A DNA stretch of 64,000 nucleotides from Oscillatoria sp. FACHB-1406 (GTDB lineage: Bacteria; Cyanobacteriota; Cyanobacteriia; Cyanobacteriales; Spirulinaceae), in assembly GCF_014698145.1 (NCBI RefSeq), contig NZ_JACJSM010000017.1, positions 1-64,000 on the forward strand, read 5' to 3'. Numbering within the stretch: position 1 is the stretch's first letter; each line of letters begins with the position of its first letter. A model generated the notes under the pieces. It saw nothing but the letters and a program-made list of their open reading frames with translations. It ran no database searches and had not been told where the DNA came from. Made by a program: the position numbers and the translations under genes. Below are positions 1 through 9,995 of the stretch, one piece after another.

Positions 1-192
1 CTTTCAAACTATTCTTTTTTCTAGGTTCGGCGCGTCCGCTCCGGACTTCCTTTGCAGCGCGCATTTACAAATGTAGCCCCTTTTCCCAGACTTGTCAACT
101 CCTTTTTGGAAAATATTTTTTTGCTTCCTGAAAGTGGCGAAATAGCGGGCTTCGCGTACAATCGATCGCGGTGTTTCGGATCAGAGGTCAAG

Positions 193-1083
193 GTGGCTTT
201 ATCTTTTCAGGCAGTAATTGCGACGTTAAATCAATTTTGGAGCGATCGCGGTTGTGCGATCGCGCAGCCCTACGATACGGAGAAGGGCGCAGGAACGATG
301 AACCCTCATACCTTTTTGCGGGCGATTGGCCCAGAACCCTGGTCGGTGGCTTATGTAGAGCCGTCGCGCCGTCCGACAGACGGGCGCTACGGAGAGAACC
401 CAAATCGCTATCAGCACTATTATCAGTATCAAGTTTTGATCAAGCCGTCGCCGGATAATATCCAGGAGGTGTATCTAGATTCTCTGCGAGCATTGGGCAT
501 TCAGCCGGAGGATCGCGATATCCGGTTTGTTGAGGATAACTGGGAGTCGCCAACGTTGGGCGCTTGGGGCGTAGGCTGGGAAGTTTGGCTCGATGGGATG
601 GAAATTACGCAGTTCACCTATTTCCAGCAATGCGGGGGAATAGACTGCCGTCCGGTTTCTATCGAAATTACTTACGGACTGGAACGCTTGACGATGTACC
701 TTCAGAATGTGGATGCGTTTACAAAAATTCAGTGGAACGATCGCATCACCTACGGAGACGTACACCTTCAAGGCGAAGTAGAACAATGTACTTATAACTT
801 CGAGGCATCGGATTCCGATCTCTTGTTCAATCTTTTTAGTCTGTACGAACAGGAAGCCAAACAACTGATCGATCGCGGACTCGTTCTGCCCAGCTACGAT
901 TACGTTCTTAAGTGTTCCCACACCTTCAACTTGCTCGACGCGCGAGGTGTTATTGCCGTAACCGAACGGACGCGATATATCGGTCGCATCCGTAACCTCG
1001 CCAGACAAGTTGCTCATCTGTACTTTCAGCAGCGAGAGGCCTTGGGCTTCCCGTTGCTAGAAGCTAACGCAGAAGCAGCATAA
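193..1083 (+). CDS. glyQ: Glycyl-tRNA synthetase alpha subunit
   Basis: Catalytic alpha chain of the heterotetrameric class II glycyl-tRNA synthetase, which charges tRNA-Gly in the cytoplasm together with a beta chain that is not in this window. The 296-residue product matches the family along its whole length, with the early [19 protein letters not shown] segment and the later [10 protein letters not shown] and [11 protein letters not shown] stretches. The frame is open from position 52, but family similarity begins only near 193. A GTG there, preceded by AGAGG at 183-187, gives the usual length and is chosen as the start. The gene reads alone, with 103 bp before the next gene. Confidence 0.95.
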   Translation: MALSFQAVIATLNQFWSDRGCAIAQPYDTEKGAGTMNPHTFLRAIGPEPWSVAYVEPSRRPTDGRYGENPNRYQHYYQYQVLIKPSPDNIQEVYLDSLRALGIQPEDRDIRFVEDNWESPTLGAWGVGWEVWLDGMEITQFTYFQQCGGIDCRPVSIEITYGLERLTMYLQNVDAFTKIQWNDRITYGDVHLQGEVEQCTYNFEASDSDLLFNLFSLYEQEAKQLIDRGLVLPSYDYVLKCSHTFNLLDARGVIAVTERTRYIGRIRNLARQVAHLYFQQREALGFPLLEANAEAA

Positions 1084-1186
1084 CGCGGAATCCTTCGTTA
1101 ACTTATTTTCGTCCGACTGTAGCAAACTCAGCGGACTGTTTTAAGCTGTTGGGTGAAAGCAGTACGAAAACACTCACTCATCGCCC

Positions 1187-2461
1187 ATGAAACTATTGTG
1201 TCTGAGCAACGGCCACGGAGAAGATGAAATTGCTGTTCGCATCTTAGAAGAGCTTCAGCATCAAGCACCAACGGTGGAGTTAGCGGCTCTGCCGTTAGTG
1301 GGCGAGGGAGGAGCGTATCAGCGACACAATATTCCGGTTGTAGGGGCAGTGAAACAAATGCCCTCCGGTGGGTTTATCTACATGGATGGCAAGCAATTGT
1401 GGCGAGATGTCAAACAAGGGGGATTGCTGCAATTGGTGTGGCAACAGTATCGAGCGATTCGTCAATGGGTGCAGTCTTCGAGCGAACAAACAGCGGTGTT
1501 GGCGGTGGGCGATTTTGTCCCCCTTTTATTTGCTTATTTAGCTGGCGTTCCTTATGCTTTTGTCGGAACTGCCCGATCTGAATATTATTTACGCGATGAG
1601 GGAGGATGGCTTTCAGCGCAACGAAAGCTGGAAGCAGTAGGCGGTTCGGTGTATCATCCTTGCGATCGCTGGCTGATGGGACGAAGACGCTGTAAGGCGG
1701 TGTTTCCGAGGGATAGTCTGACGGCACAGATTTTACAGGAAAAAGGGCAGTTGCCAGTGTTTGACTCGGGCAATCCGATGATGGATGGCATCGAGTCGGA
1801 AGAGTCTGCGCCGATTTTTTATCGCCCTAACATTGATGCAGAGGAGGAAGCGCGATCGCTGACTATTTTACTGTTACCCGGTTCGAGAGCGTTGGAAGCG
1901 TATGAAAATTGGGAAAAGATTGCGATCGCAGTGCGGGAGATTGCATCTCGTTTTCGTCGGCAGTCGATATTGTTTCTAGCGGCGATCGCGCCTTCTCTTA
2001 GTTTAGAGCCGTTGAGTGCAACGGCAATGGCGAATGGATTCCAACGAAGCACTTTGCCGGAGAAACTCCCCATTGTCGATAGAGATGCGATGGCATTTTC
2101 GCGCGATGGCGTACTGCTAATTCTGACGCAAAATGCGTATCGAGATTGCTTGCTAGCTGCCGATTTTGCCGTAGCGATGGCAGGAACGGCGACAGAACAA
2201 TTTGTTGGTTTGGGGAAACCCGCGATCGCGATTCCCGGACGCGGACCGCAGTATACTTACGCTTTCGCCGAAGCGCAATCGCGATTGCTGGGATGTTCTC
2301 TGATCTTGGTACAAAAACCTCAAGAAGTAGCGGAGGCAATTCAAACACTTTTAGCAGATCCCGATCGCCTGCAAGCGATCGCGGAAAATGGACGGCGACG
2401 TATGGGGACAGCAGGGGCTGCAAGACGAATTGCAGAATGTTTGAATCGTATCCTGTTATAG
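1187..2461 (+). CDS. Lipid-A-disaccharide synthase-related protein
   Basis: A 424-residue GT-B-type glycosyltransferase resembling LpxB, of the cyanobacterial group annotated as lipid-A-disaccharide synthase-related. The N-terminus (MKLLCLSNGHGEDEIA) is the nucleotide-sugar transferase start typical of that group. The C-terminal half carries a donor-site-like AGTATEQFVGLGKPAIAIPG segment. Many cyanobacteria lack canonical lipid A, so the acceptor is uncertain and may be another envelope glycolipid. It stands alone and is followed by a hairpin at 2540-2571. Family assignment is good; substrate is inference. Confidence 0.82.
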   Translation: MKLLCLSNGHGEDEIAVRILEELQHQAPTVELAALPLVGEGGAYQRHNIPVVGAVKQMPSGGFIYMDGKQLWRDVKQGGLLQLVWQQYRAIRQWVQSSSEQTAVLAVGDFVPLLFAYLAGVPYAFVGTARSEYYLRDEGGWLSAQRKLEAVGGSVYHPCDRWLMGRRRCKAVFPRDSLTAQILQEKGQLPVFDSGNPMMDGIESEESAPIFYRPNIDAEEEARSLTILLLPGSRALEAYENWEKIAIAVREIASRFRRQSILFLAAIAPSLSLEPLSATAMANGFQRSTLPEKLPIVDRDAMAFSRDGVLLILTQNAYRDCLLAADFAVAMAGTATEQFVGLGKPAIAIPGRGPQYTYAFAEAQSRLLGCSLILVQKPQEVAEAIQTLLADPDRLQAIAENGRRRMGTAGAARRIAECLNRILL

Positions 2462-2539
2462 CTAAGGATTTAAACTCAAAATCTCTTGGATTTAAATTTT
2501 AAAGCATTATCCCTTCTACCGATGGCGATGCAACAAATA

Positions 2540-2571
2540 TGGGGTACAGCAATGGCTATACCCCACTTTTT
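2540..2571 (+). terminator. Probable rho-independent terminator after the LpxB-like gene
   Basis: TGGGGTA at 2540-2546 pairs with TACCCCA at 2559-2565. AGC and GCT extend the stem inward around an aatg loop, and CTTTTT follows. It lies between two convergent genes and probably serves mainly the plus-strand gene. Confidence 0.6.
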
Positions 2572-2604
2572 AAACAAATTTCTGGTTATTCAACTCAATT
2601 GAAA

Positions 2605-4632
2605 TTAGCCGAGAACTTCTTTCGCTTTCGCTACGACGTTATCAACCGTGAAACCGAATTTCTCCATTGCTAAATCGCCAGGAGCGGAAACCCCAAAACG
2701 ATTAATTCCGATCGCGTTCTCTTCACTCACAGCATAACGTCCCCATCCGAAGGTCGTACCCGCTTCTACTGAAACGCGCTTCGTAACTTCTTTTGGCAAA
2801 ACGGATTCTTTGTAAGCCGCATCTTGGTCTTCAAAGATTTCCCAACTCGGCATCGAAACGACGCGAACCTTCTTACCTTCCGCGCGCAGTTTTTCGGCTG
2901 CATCGACGCACAAAAAGACTTCCGAACCCGTACCGATAAGGATAATATCGGGGGTTTCGTCGCCGCCGGAAAGGACGTAAGCGCCTTTAGCAGCATTTTC
3001 GATAGAACTGCCTTCTAAGTTGGGCAGATTTTGGCGGGAGAAGGCAATCAACGTCGATTGTTTGTGCTTGCTACCAATGGCTTTTGATCGTTCGACCGCA
3101 ACCTTATACGCGCCCGAAGTTTCGTTACCATCGGCGGGACGATAAACAATTAAATCGGGAATCATACGCAGGGAGGCAATATGCTCGATCGGTTGGTGAG
3201 TCGGCCCATCTTCGCCCAAACCAATCGAATCGTGGGTCATGACCCAGATTACGCCCGCTTGTGCCAGTGCCGACAGACGAATCGCATTGCGCATATAGTC
3301 GGTAAACACCAGGAAGGTTGCGCCGTAAGGAATCAACCCAGAATTATGCAGGGCAATACCGTTACAAATTGCACCCATACCGTGTTCGCGCACGCCGAAA
3401 CGCAAGTTGCGGTTTTCGTACTTACCTTTTAGGAAACTGCCGGAAACTTTGAGTTCGGTGAGGTTGGAGTGGGTTAAGTCTGCCGAACCGCCAATGAGTT
3501 CGGGGAGGACTGGGGCGAGCGCATTCAGCGTCATTTCCGAGTTTTTGCGCGTTGCCAGGGGTTTATCGGCGGGGGTATAGGTGGGCAGAGCTTTTTCCCA
3601 ACCTTCGGGGAGTTTGTCAGAAATCATCCGCTCGAATTCGGCGGCTTCTTCTGCGTATTTAGATTTGTAGTCATCCCAAACCTTCTGCCATTCTGCCTCC
3701 GATTCTGCACCGCGATCGACGGCTTTGCGGAAGTGCTTGAGGGCATCTTCCGGAATGTCGAAGGGTTCGTGTTCCCAACCGAGGTTTTCGCGGGTGGCTT
3801 TCACTTCGTCGCCGCCGAGAGCCGCGCCGTGAACGCCCGCGCTGTTGGCTTTGTTGGGGGAGCCGTAACCGATGGTGGTGGTAACTTTAATCATTGAGGG
3901 CTTATCCGTCACGGATTTTGCTTCCTCAATTGCTTTGGCAATCCCATCGAGGTCGGTGTTGCCGTTTTCGACGTGGAGGATGTGCCAACCGTAAGCTTCA
4001 AAACGTTTGCTGACATCTTCGGTGAAAGAGATTTCGGTGTTGCCGTCGATGGAGATGTGGTTGTCGTCGTAGAGAGCGATAAGTTTGCCCAAACCGAGGT
4101 GTCCGGCGAGGGAGCAAGCTTCGCCAGAAATCCCTTCCATGTTGCAACCGTCGCCGAGGATGACGTAAGTATAGTGGTCTACGATGGTGCTGTCCGGTTT
4201 GTTGAATCGTGCGGCGAGGTGGGCTTCAGCCATTGCTAAACCGACACCGTTAGCAATCCCTTGACCGAGGGGACCGGTGGTGACTTCGACACCGGAAGTC
4301 ATAAAGTTTTCCGGGTGGCCTGGGGTTCTCGAGTCCCACTGACGGAAGTTTTTGATATCGTCGAGGGTGACGCTATCGTAGCCGGTGAGGTAGAGCATGG
4401 CATATTGAAGCATACAGCCATGTCCGGCGGAGAGGACGAAGCGATCGCGGTTAATCCATTGGGGATTTTTGGGGTTGTAGCGCATAGCGCGATCCCAGAG
4501 GACAAAGGCCATCGGCGCTGCGCCCATCGGCAAGCCAGGGTGTCCGGATTTTGCCTTTTCGACTGCATCAATAGCTAAAAAGCGAATGGAATTAATGGCA
4601 ACTTCTTCAAGCGATTGGGTAGCAACGACCAT
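2605..4632 (-). CDS. tkt: Transketolase
   Basis: Thiamine-diphosphate enzyme of the Calvin cycle and pentose phosphate pathway that moves two-carbon ketol units between sugar phosphates. The 675-residue length is normal. Visible signatures are the N-terminal [12 protein letters not shown], the ThDP/Mg-binding GDG near residue 160 followed by NMEG, and the central-domain [12 protein letters not shown] and FGVREHGMG segments. The start [10 protein letters not shown] agrees with cyanobacterial homologues. It is a single gene, convergent with the LpxB-like gene and divergent from the thioesterase at 4824. Confidence 0.97.
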   Translation of the reverse strand: MVVATQSLEEVAINSIRFLAIDAVEKAKSGHPGLPMGAAPMAFVLWDRAMRYNPKNPQWINRDRFVLSAGHGCMLQYAMLYLTGYDSVTLDDIKNFRQWDSRTPGHPENFMTSGVEVTTGPLGQGIANGVGLAMAEAHLAARFNKPDSTIVDHYTYVILGDGCNMEGISGEACSLAGHLGLGKLIALYDDNHISIDGNTEISFTEDVSKRFEAYGWHILHVENGNTDLDGIAKAIEEAKSVTDKPSMIKVTTTIGYGSPNKANSAGVHGAALGGDEVKATRENLGWEHEPFDIPEDALKHFRKAVDRGAESEAEWQKVWDDYKSKYAEEAAEFERMISDKLPEGWEKALPTYTPADKPLATRKNSEMTLNALAPVLPELIGGSADLTHSNLTELKVSGSFLKGKYENRNLRFGVREHGMGAICNGIALHNSGLIPYGATFLVFTDYMRNAIRLSALAQAGVIWVMTHDSIGLGEDGPTHQPIEHIASLRMIPDLIVYRPADGNETSGAYKVAVERSKAIGSKHKQSTLIAFSRQNLPNLEGSSIENAAKGAYVLSGGDETPDIILIGTGSEVFLCVDAAEKLRAEGKKVRVVSMPSWEIFEDQDAAYKESVLPKEVTKRVSVEAGTTFGWGRYAVSEENAIGINRFGVSAPGDLAMEKFGFTVDNVVAKAKEVLG

Positions 4633-4756
4633 AATCTGTTCTTTTAAGGAGTGAGACTACAAAACTGGAGCGCAAAACTGCTTTCAATCTTAAAACTGGA
4701 TGGCACGGATCGCCCCGAGGTACTATATCATCATCCCATCTGTAGGGATCGATGGG

Positions 4757-4802
4757 CAAGCAGTTGATAATTGACAATTAATAATTGACAATTGACAGTT
4801 AA
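4757..4802. repeat. Degenerate short-unit spacer repeat (attgataattgacaatt type)
   Basis: Between the divergent transketolase and thioesterase genes, the spacer is made of overlapping near-copies of 'ttgataattgacaatta'. The same low-complexity family recurs at 6446-6480, 14157-14190, 42880-42915 and 43030-43045. No coding content is seen. Confidence 0.6.
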
Positions 4803-4823
4803 ACTGTTGAGCGATCGCTGTTT

Positions 4824-5228
4824 ATGGCTTTTTTTTACTCTCGTACCGTGCGTTTGGCTGATACCGATGCAGCCGGTGTTATTTATTTTGCAAACGTTCT
4901 CAATATTTGCCATGAAGCTTACGAGCAAGCTTTGATAGTGGCGGAGATTGCATTGGGAACGATGATTTTGGATTTTGGCGTGGCGCTGCCGATCGCGCAT
5001 AGTGCTTGCGATTTTTTGCAGCCCATCGCTTGGGGCGATATCCTTCAAGTTAGCGTGGCGCTGCGGGAGTTGCGCGATCGCAGTTTCGAGCTTGCCTACG
5101 AAGTTCGCTTATCCTCCGAACGCCTTGCTGCTAACGCCATCACTCGCCACGTCTGCATTTGCGCCCAAACTCGCCGCAAACAAGCTCTGCCCGACGCGAT
5201 CGCACAAGCCTTGCGATCGCTTGCCTAA
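4824..5228 (+). CDS. 1,4-dihydroxy-2-naphthoyl-CoA thioesterase (hotdog fold)
   Basis: A 134-residue hotdog-fold acyl-CoA thioesterase of the 4-hydroxybenzoyl-CoA thioesterase type. The start YSRTVRLADTDAAGVIYFAN contains the catalytic-loop pattern DTDAAGVIYF. The best match is the cyanobacterial DHNA-CoA hydrolase group (Synechocystis slr0204), which releases DHNA for phylloquinone, the photosystem I quinone. The length is typical. The gene ends 82 bp before tRNA-Asn. Fold is certain; the exact substrate is inferred from the family. Confidence 0.85.
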   Translation: MAFFYSRTVRLADTDAAGVIYFANVLNICHEAYEQALIVAEIALGTMILDFGVALPIAHSACDFLQPIAWGDILQVSVALRELRDRSFELAYEVRLSSERLAANAITRHVCICAQTRRKQALPDAIAQALRSLA

Positions 5229-5310
5229 AAAAAATTTCTATTCCCCCCTTGTAAAACTCCACACAGTTCTGCTACAATTAGAAACTGTGGTTAAGTTAAT
5301 CATCTAGCTA

Positions 5311-5382
5311 TCCTCAGTAGCTCAGTGGTAGAGCGGTCGGCTGTTAACCGATTGGTCGCAAGTTCGAATCTTGCCTGGGGAG
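5311..5382 (+). tRNA. tRNA-Asn (anticodon GTT)
   Basis: A 72-nt cloverleaf. Acceptor TCCTCAG pairs with CTGGGGA (5375-5381) with G as discriminator. The anticodon arm GTCGG/CCGAT encloses CTGTTAA, with GTT at 5343-5345. The T-arm contains GTTCGAATC. CCA is not encoded. CP12 starts 120 bp downstream on the same strand. Confidence 0.97.
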
Positions 5383-5502
5383 TTGAAGCGCAAAATCTTA
5401 AAAAATCGGGGAGAATTCAAATTTCTCTTCTTCAATCGCGCTATGACTATAGTTAGTCTAGACTGGAGTAATTCAGTTAAAAAACGATCAGTAAGAGCAG
5501 CA

Positions 5503-5730
5503 ATGAGCAGCAACATCGAAGAACAAATTCAACAAGAGCGCGAAAATGCTAGAGCCGTTTGCAATACCGACGGCAGCAACGCAGCGGAATGTGCGGCTGC
5601 TTGGGACGCAGTAGAGGAACTGCAAGCCGAAGCATCCCACCAACGGCAATCTAAGCCCAAAGCCAATTCTCTGGAACAATACTGTAGCGATAATCCCGAC
5701 GCAGTAGAGTGTAGAATCTACGACGACTAA
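5503..5730 (+). CDS. cp12: CP12, redox switch of the Calvin cycle
   Basis: A 75-residue, intrinsically disordered regulator that locks GAPDH and phosphoribulokinase in an inactive complex when its disulfides form in the dark. Both cysteine pairs are present (C20/C30 and C61/C70), with the CP12 core AAWDAVEELQAE between them and the C-terminal CSDNPDAVECRIYDD tail. The frame is open upstream, but family similarity starts at the ATG at 5503. It is followed at once by a strong terminator. Full-length and apparently functional. Confidence 0.97.
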   Translation: MSSNIEEQIQQERENARAVCNTDGSNAAECAAAWDAVEELQAEASHQRQSKPKANSLEQYCSDNPDAVECRIYDD

Positions 5731-5756
5731 AATCCGTCAGGCGGAATTAGAATTAT

Positions 5757-5790
5757 AAAAACCCGGTTTCCCTGAGAAACCGGGTTTTTA
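5757..5790 (+). terminator. Rho-independent terminator after CP12
   Basis: AAAACCCGGTTTC, a short CCTGA loop, then GAAACCGGGTTTTT. The 'acccggtttc' arm is a widespread cyanobacterial hairpin and recurs at 14264-14296. It ends the CP12 transcript before the membrane-protein gene at 5840. Confidence 0.85.
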
Positions 5791-5839
5791 AGCAACTGGA
5801 AGCTATAATCGGAAAGTTTGAGAATGCGAGTAACACGCG

Positions 5840-6445
5840 ATGGAAAATGCAGTCTGGTTTAAGCCGCTGATTTGGATGGACTACCGTCTCGCTGTTTTAT
5901 TAGCAGCGGCAATTCCCTTAGTTTTACTCATTTGGGCGCTATTTAAGCGCGCCGAAGCGATTACTCGCTTGTTAGTTATTTACTGGCGGGTTGCAAGTCT
6001 GCTCGCGATCGCGCTTTACTTAATGATTCCAGCATGGCGCATTGCCTTCATTGCCGGATTTGCCGCTCGGATCTTAATTCCCATCTCCCTTTGGTTTTGG
6101 ATCGATCTCAATGAAGAAATCGACGATCGCCCGCCAGACGGAATTAAGCTCGCAACAACGGCATGGCGCTGGGCGATGACAGTCTATTGTATCCTTAGCG
6201 CGATCGCTTCCCTACCTTTTCTTTCCTGTGCTTTTAGCAACAACGCCAACCAACTCCCCGGTTGTCGCGCATGGATGGAAGTTCCTTGGACTTACTACCA
6301 CTTCCTACACTACAAAGCCGACTATAGTAACGTCGGATTGCTCGGATTCCTTGGGGCGGTCGGTTTGTGCTTCTATGTTGTTTCGTTCCTATATTTTCTG
6401 TTAATCAAGCTCGGCAAACAAGGGCGATCGGCAATGGAAAGATGA
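5840..6445 (+). CDS. DUF3177-type conserved membrane protein
   Basis: A 201-residue integral membrane protein, most like the cyanobacterial DUF3177 family. At least five hydrophobic segments are visible, at about residues 17-37, 45-65, 68-88, 112-130 and 165-188. Short acidic (NEEIDDRPPDG) and cysteine-bearing (LSCAF, PGCRAW) loops lie between them. It sits alone after the CP12 terminator. Function is unknown, and the DUF assignment is from memory of the family. Confidence 0.7.
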   Translation: MENAVWFKPLIWMDYRLAVLLAAAIPLVLLIWALFKRAEAITRLLVIYWRVASLLAIALYLMIPAWRIAFIAGFAARILIPISLWFWIDLNEEIDDRPPDGIKLATTAWRWAMTVYCILSAIASLPFLSCAFSNNANQLPGCRAWMEVPWTYYHFLHYKADYSNVGLLGFLGAVGLCFYVVSFLYFLLIKLGKQGRSAMER

Positions 6446-6586
6446 TAGTAATTGATAATTGACAAGGGATAATTGATAATGAGGAGAACAGAAAAGTTAA
6501 CTCGCCCCTCTCCGATTTAGTTTGTTTAAATCAGCCTATATTACAAAGTCAGTTATTGCAGTCAACCACGATCGGAAAAAGTAAAA

Positions 6587-6874
6587 TTGAGTAGTTCGAT
6601 TGAAAAACGCTTAGAAGCCTATACCTTAAAACATCCCCAAGAAGTCCTAATTGTGACTGTTGAAGGAGATGGAGAAGGCGATTGTATCCTCATTTTTAAA
6701 GGATTTTCAAGCTCCTTAATGCGTTCCACCGCTTTCGACCCAGATACGCCCGTCTTCCCAGCAGAGGCGCGTATTATTGCGATCGATCGCGCCGTCAGTC
6801 CCTTCAATCCCGCTTCTCCTCGCTACATCCAACAAGGCTTAAGTTGGGAGGAGATGGAACCATTACTTGATTAG
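6587..6874 (+). CDS. Small conserved hypothetical protein
   Basis: A 95-residue soluble protein that probably starts at a TTG at 6587, as no in-frame ATG precedes the conserved-looking EKRLEAYTLKHPQEVLIVTVEG. It has an acidic EGDGEGD turn, then alternating hydrophobic strands and a C-terminal SWEEMEPLLD. It resembles small cyanobacterial and plastid proteins of unknown function (DUF7734-like). The start is uncertain. It lies 147 bp upstream of heme oxygenase on the same strand, so co-transcription is possible but unproven. Confidence 0.6.
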   Translation: MSSSIEKRLEAYTLKHPQEVLIVTVEGDGEGDCILIFKGFSSSLMRSTAFDPDTPVFPAEARIIAIDRAVSPFNPASPRYIQQGLSWEEMEPLLD

Positions 6875-7021
6875 GAACAGATAATTACGCGCGCCGCTGA
6901 ACTTCAAAAATCTTAATGAAAATGACGCAAGAATCGGTTTAACCTAACAGTTTGGGTAGTTTTTTGCCTATTCCACGTCAACCGCTTCGCTCTATATCAA
7001 AAATTCATTAGGAAATCGAGC

Positions 7022-7750
7022 ATGAGTGTCAATTTATCTACAATGCTGCGCGAAGGGACAAAGAAATCCCATACGGCTGCTGAAAACGTCGGATTTGTCA
7101 AGTGCTTTTTAAAAGGTGTTGTTGAAAAGAACTCTTATCGAAAATTAGTTGGAAATCTCTACTTCGTTTACTCCGCAATGGAAGAAGAGATGGAGAGACA
7201 TCGCAATCACCCCGTCCTCTCCGGCGTTTATTTTCCCGAATTAAACCGCAAGCAAAGTTTGGAAGAAGATTTACAGTTTTATTACGGCCCGAACTGGCGC
7301 TCTCAAGTACGAGCTTCTGAAGCGGGAGAAGCCTATGTTAACCGCATTCGGGAAATTTCCAATACCAAACCCGAACTCCTGATCGCTCACCTCTACACTC
7401 GCTATCTCGGCGACCTTTCTGGCGGACAAATCCTCAAGAAAATTGCTCAAACTGCAATGAATCTTGCTGACGGTCAAGGCACGAGTTTTTATGAATTTCC
7501 TGAAATTCCTGACGAAAAAGCCTTCAAGCAAGAGTATCGCCAGCGTTTAGATGAAACACCCATCGACCAAGCAACAGCGGATGAAATTGTCGATGAAGCA
7601 AATGCTGCCTTCGGAATGAACATGAAAATGTTCCAAGAATTGGAAGGAAATTTAGTGAAAGCAATCGGGACGATGTTGTTTAATACGCTAACGCGCCGTC
7701 GCTCGCGCGGTAGCACGGAAGCTGATGCTAGCTTAGCGACGGCTAAGTAA
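7022..7750 (+). CDS. ho1: Heme oxygenase (biliverdin-producing)
   Basis: Ferredoxin-dependent heme oxygenase that opens heme to biliverdin IX-alpha, the precursor of phycobilins and phytochrome chromophore. The 242-residue length and the start MSVNLSTMLREGTKKSHTAAE match cyanobacterial HO1. The proximal heme ligand is His17 in KKSHTAAE, and the distal-helix GDLSGGQILKK motif is intact. The gene is monocistronic by spacing and is followed by a hairpin at 7782-7810. The arginine-rich TRRRSRGST tail is a normal low-conservation C-terminus. Confidence 0.96.
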   Translation: MSVNLSTMLREGTKKSHTAAENVGFVKCFLKGVVEKNSYRKLVGNLYFVYSAMEEEMERHRNHPVLSGVYFPELNRKQSLEEDLQFYYGPNWRSQVRASEAGEAYVNRIREISNTKPELLIAHLYTRYLGDLSGGQILKKIAQTAMNLADGQGTSFYEFPEIPDEKAFKQEYRQRLDETPIDQATADEIVDEANAAFGMNMKMFQELEGNLVKAIGTMLFNTLTRRRSRGSTEADASLATAK

Positions 7751-7781
7751 GTTCGACGCGAGAGAACCATTAAGCATGGGC

Positions 7782-7810
7782 AGGGACGTTACCTTTAACG
7801 TCCCTTCTTA
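7782..7810 (+). terminator. Hairpin between convergent ho1 and cobQ
   Basis: GGGACGTTA at 7783-7791 and TAACGTCCC at 7796-7804 form a perfect 9-bp stem around a CCTT loop. TTCTTAATTATTAA follows. Probable terminator for ho1. Confidence 0.65.
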
Positions 7811-7853
7811 ATTATTAATGCGATCGCGCGTTAGCCAACTCAATTCGAGCAAT

Positions 7854-9338
7854 TTAATGAAGCAACGGCTGTATATCGAGATGGGCGGCGACTAAATCCG
7901 CGATTCCGTCCAACATCACCTCGCGCTGTTCGCGATAGTTGGGAACCCCCGTTGGGAGAGACAATAAACCGCGTCGCTGGCGAAGATGATTCAGCCACGC
8001 CCTGCGCCATGCCCCATTATCAAACAAACCGTGCAGATAGCAGCCCCAAGTCAGCATCGCTTTATCGACAATCCCCAAACTCGGATCGTTAAATAAAGGG
8101 TGATAATCTTCCTTCAGTTGCCCCTTCTTCAACTCCACGAGAAGCGAACGCCCTTGGTGGATTTCGTACCCTTCCACCGGCAATCCCGCTGTCGGGAATT
8201 CCGAATTAACCGTTCGCTGGCGCACGACTTTATTACGCGAGAGAATGGTTTTGAGAGGCAGCAGGTTCAAACCGCGACACTCCGCGATCGAACCTTCCAA
8301 CTTTTCGGGATCGCTGACCATTTGACCGAGCATTTGGAAGCCGCCGCATATTCCCATTACGGTTCCACCCGCTGCCGCATATTCTTGAATTCTCTGCGCC
8401 GTGCCGCTTTCATGGAGAACAGTTAAGTCGGCGATAGTGGTTTTTGACCCCGGTAGGATAATGGCATCGGGATAGCCCAGCGATTGACCGGGATCGATAT
8501 ACTTGACGCAAACACTCGGTTCGGCTTCTAAGGGGTCAAAATCGGTAAAGTTGGCGATGCGCGGCAGGCGAATAACCGCAATCGTCAGTTCGGGATTGGG
8601 TTTGCGTCCGCGTCGTTCCAGTAAATCGAGGGAGTCTTCCGCCGGAAACATTCGATCGCTCCAAGGAATCACCCCCAAAACGGGAATTCCAGTATACTGC
8701 TCGAGCCAATCGATTCCCGGTTGCAAGATCGATCGCTGGCCGCGAAATTTATTAATCGCAACTCCTTTGATTAACTTTCGCTCTTCCGGTTCGAGTAAGG
8801 CTAGAGTTCCCACAACATGAGCAAAAGCGCCGCCGCGATCGATATCGACGACGAGGAGAGTCGGCGCATTGAGATAGCGCGCCACGCGCATATTGGTGAG
8901 ATCGCGGTGTTTGAGGTTAATTTCCGCCGGACTGCCCGCCCCTTCGCAGACAATCAGATCGAATTCGCTCGAAAGGCGTTCTAACGAGTCTTGAATGGCT
9001 TGCCAACCGATGTTGAAATAATTTTCGTAATAGTCACTCGCACTGGTAGTACCGACAGCTTTTCCATGCAGAATAACTTGCGAAGTGGCATCGCCTTGCG
9101 GTTTGAGCAAGATGGGGTTCATTTCTACCCAAGGTGTAACTCCCGCCGCCCAAGCTTGTACAGCTTGAGCGTAGCCAATTTCTCCGCCCATTTGGGTGAC
9201 GTAGGCATTGAGGGCCATATTTTGACCTTTGAAGGGCGCGACTCGCCAGCCGCGACGCGCCAGAATTCGACATAATCCTGCGGTTATTAAGGATTTTCCT
9301 GCGTGGGAGGTAGTTCCCACTACCATAATTGATTTCAT
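7854..9338 (-). CDS. cobQ: Cobyric acid synthase
   Basis: Glutamine- and ATP-dependent amidase that amidates adenosylcobyrinic acid a,c-diamide at four positions in cobalamin synthesis. The 494-residue reading from MKSIMVVGTTSHAGKS has an N-terminal dethiobiotin-synthetase-like P-loop ATPase, then a triad GATase domain with the nucleophile cysteine in GICGGFQMLG and the histidine region YEIHQGRS. The frame stays open 46 codons upstream of this ATG, but family similarity starts here. No cobalamin riboswitch was recognised upstream. Confidence 0.95.
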   Translation of the reverse strand: MKSIMVVGTTSHAGKSLITAGLCRILARRGWRVAPFKGQNMALNAYVTQMGGEIGYAQAVQAWAAGVTPWVEMNPILLKPQGDATSQVILHGKAVGTTSASDYYENYFNIGWQAIQDSLERLSSEFDLIVCEGAGSPAEINLKHRDLTNMRVARYLNAPTLLVVDIDRGGAFAHVVGTLALLEPEERKLIKGVAINKFRGQRSILQPGIDWLEQYTGIPVLGVIPWSDRMFPAEDSLDLLERRGRKPNPELTIAVIRLPRIANFTDFDPLEAEPSVCVKYIDPGQSLGYPDAIILPGSKTTIADLTVLHESGTAQRIQEYAAAGGTVMGICGGFQMLGQMVSDPEKLEGSIAECRGLNLLPLKTILSRNKVVRQRTVNSEFPTAGLPVEGYEIHQGRSLLVELKKGQLKEDYHPLFNDPSLGIVDKAMLTWGCYLHGLFDNGAWRRAWLNHLRQRRGLLSLPTGVPNYREQREVMLDGIADLVAAHLDIQPLLH

Positions 9339-9424
9339 AGGGGAATATGAGGTTTTATAAGGCGAGAGATCGGCTTTTTTTACTTTTACGATTGCGATCG
9401 GTTCCGTCTCATCGCTAAGCGCTT

Positions 9425-9859
9425 TTAAAAAGGCAGTCTCAGCCAACGGTTGAGGGCATTGACGATGCGATCCCACACAGAAGCGCGTAGCGGCGCGTGT
9501 AACGAGTCAGAGGGGATCTTAACACCCGCTTTTTCGTACCGTTCGACGATTTGCCGTCCGAGGGGGGTGAGGCGGAAGCTGTCGGTGATGCCCTGGCCAT
9601 CAACTTCACGTCGCAGCAAACCGACTTGGATGAGCCAAACGAGGTGACTTTCTGCGACTAATTCTAGCAGGGGACGTTGAGTGTGTCTTCGCTCGACCCC
9701 AGAACTCCCTACAATTTCGTTTAAGGGAACGCTGCGATCGCGCATTGTCGTAAAAAGCAAAAGTTTAAAGGGCGAACAGCGCAACGCGCGTTCTGCGCGC
9801 GCAACAGTTTGGGGAGAGTAAGCGATGGGTATTTGGGATGGGGCGATGGGGGAACTCAT
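9425..9859 (-). CDS. Conserved cyanobacterial protein, Npun_F0494-like, winged-helix-like
   Basis: A 144-residue soluble protein with the run YSPQTVARAERALRCSPFKL, recalled from the cyanobacterial Npun_F0494 family of unknown function. The middle part (ESHLVWLIQVGLLRREVDG, then FRLTPLGRQIVERY) looks like a winged-helix recognition helix and wing of PadR/MarR style. A DNA-binding role is inference only. It ends 86 bp before cobQ on the same strand and is divergent from the exonuclease gene at 9996. Confidence 0.65.
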   Translation of the reverse strand: MSSPIAPSQIPIAYSPQTVARAERALRCSPFKLLLFTTMRDRSVPLNEIVGSSGVERRHTQRPLLELVAESHLVWLIQVGLLRREVDGQGITDSFRLTPLGRQIVERYEKAGVKIPSDSLHAPLRASVWDRIVNALNRWLRLPF

Positions 9860-9995
9860 GAGAATCTTGATTTTTTATCGATCGCGAGGGCAGGAGAGAA
9901 TCTCAATTATGGCTTTAATCTTGCGGTAACGTCACCTCCCGATTCCCCAAGGAGCAGTAGGATGGTAGGGTCGCTGTGAAATTTTGGATTCGTCA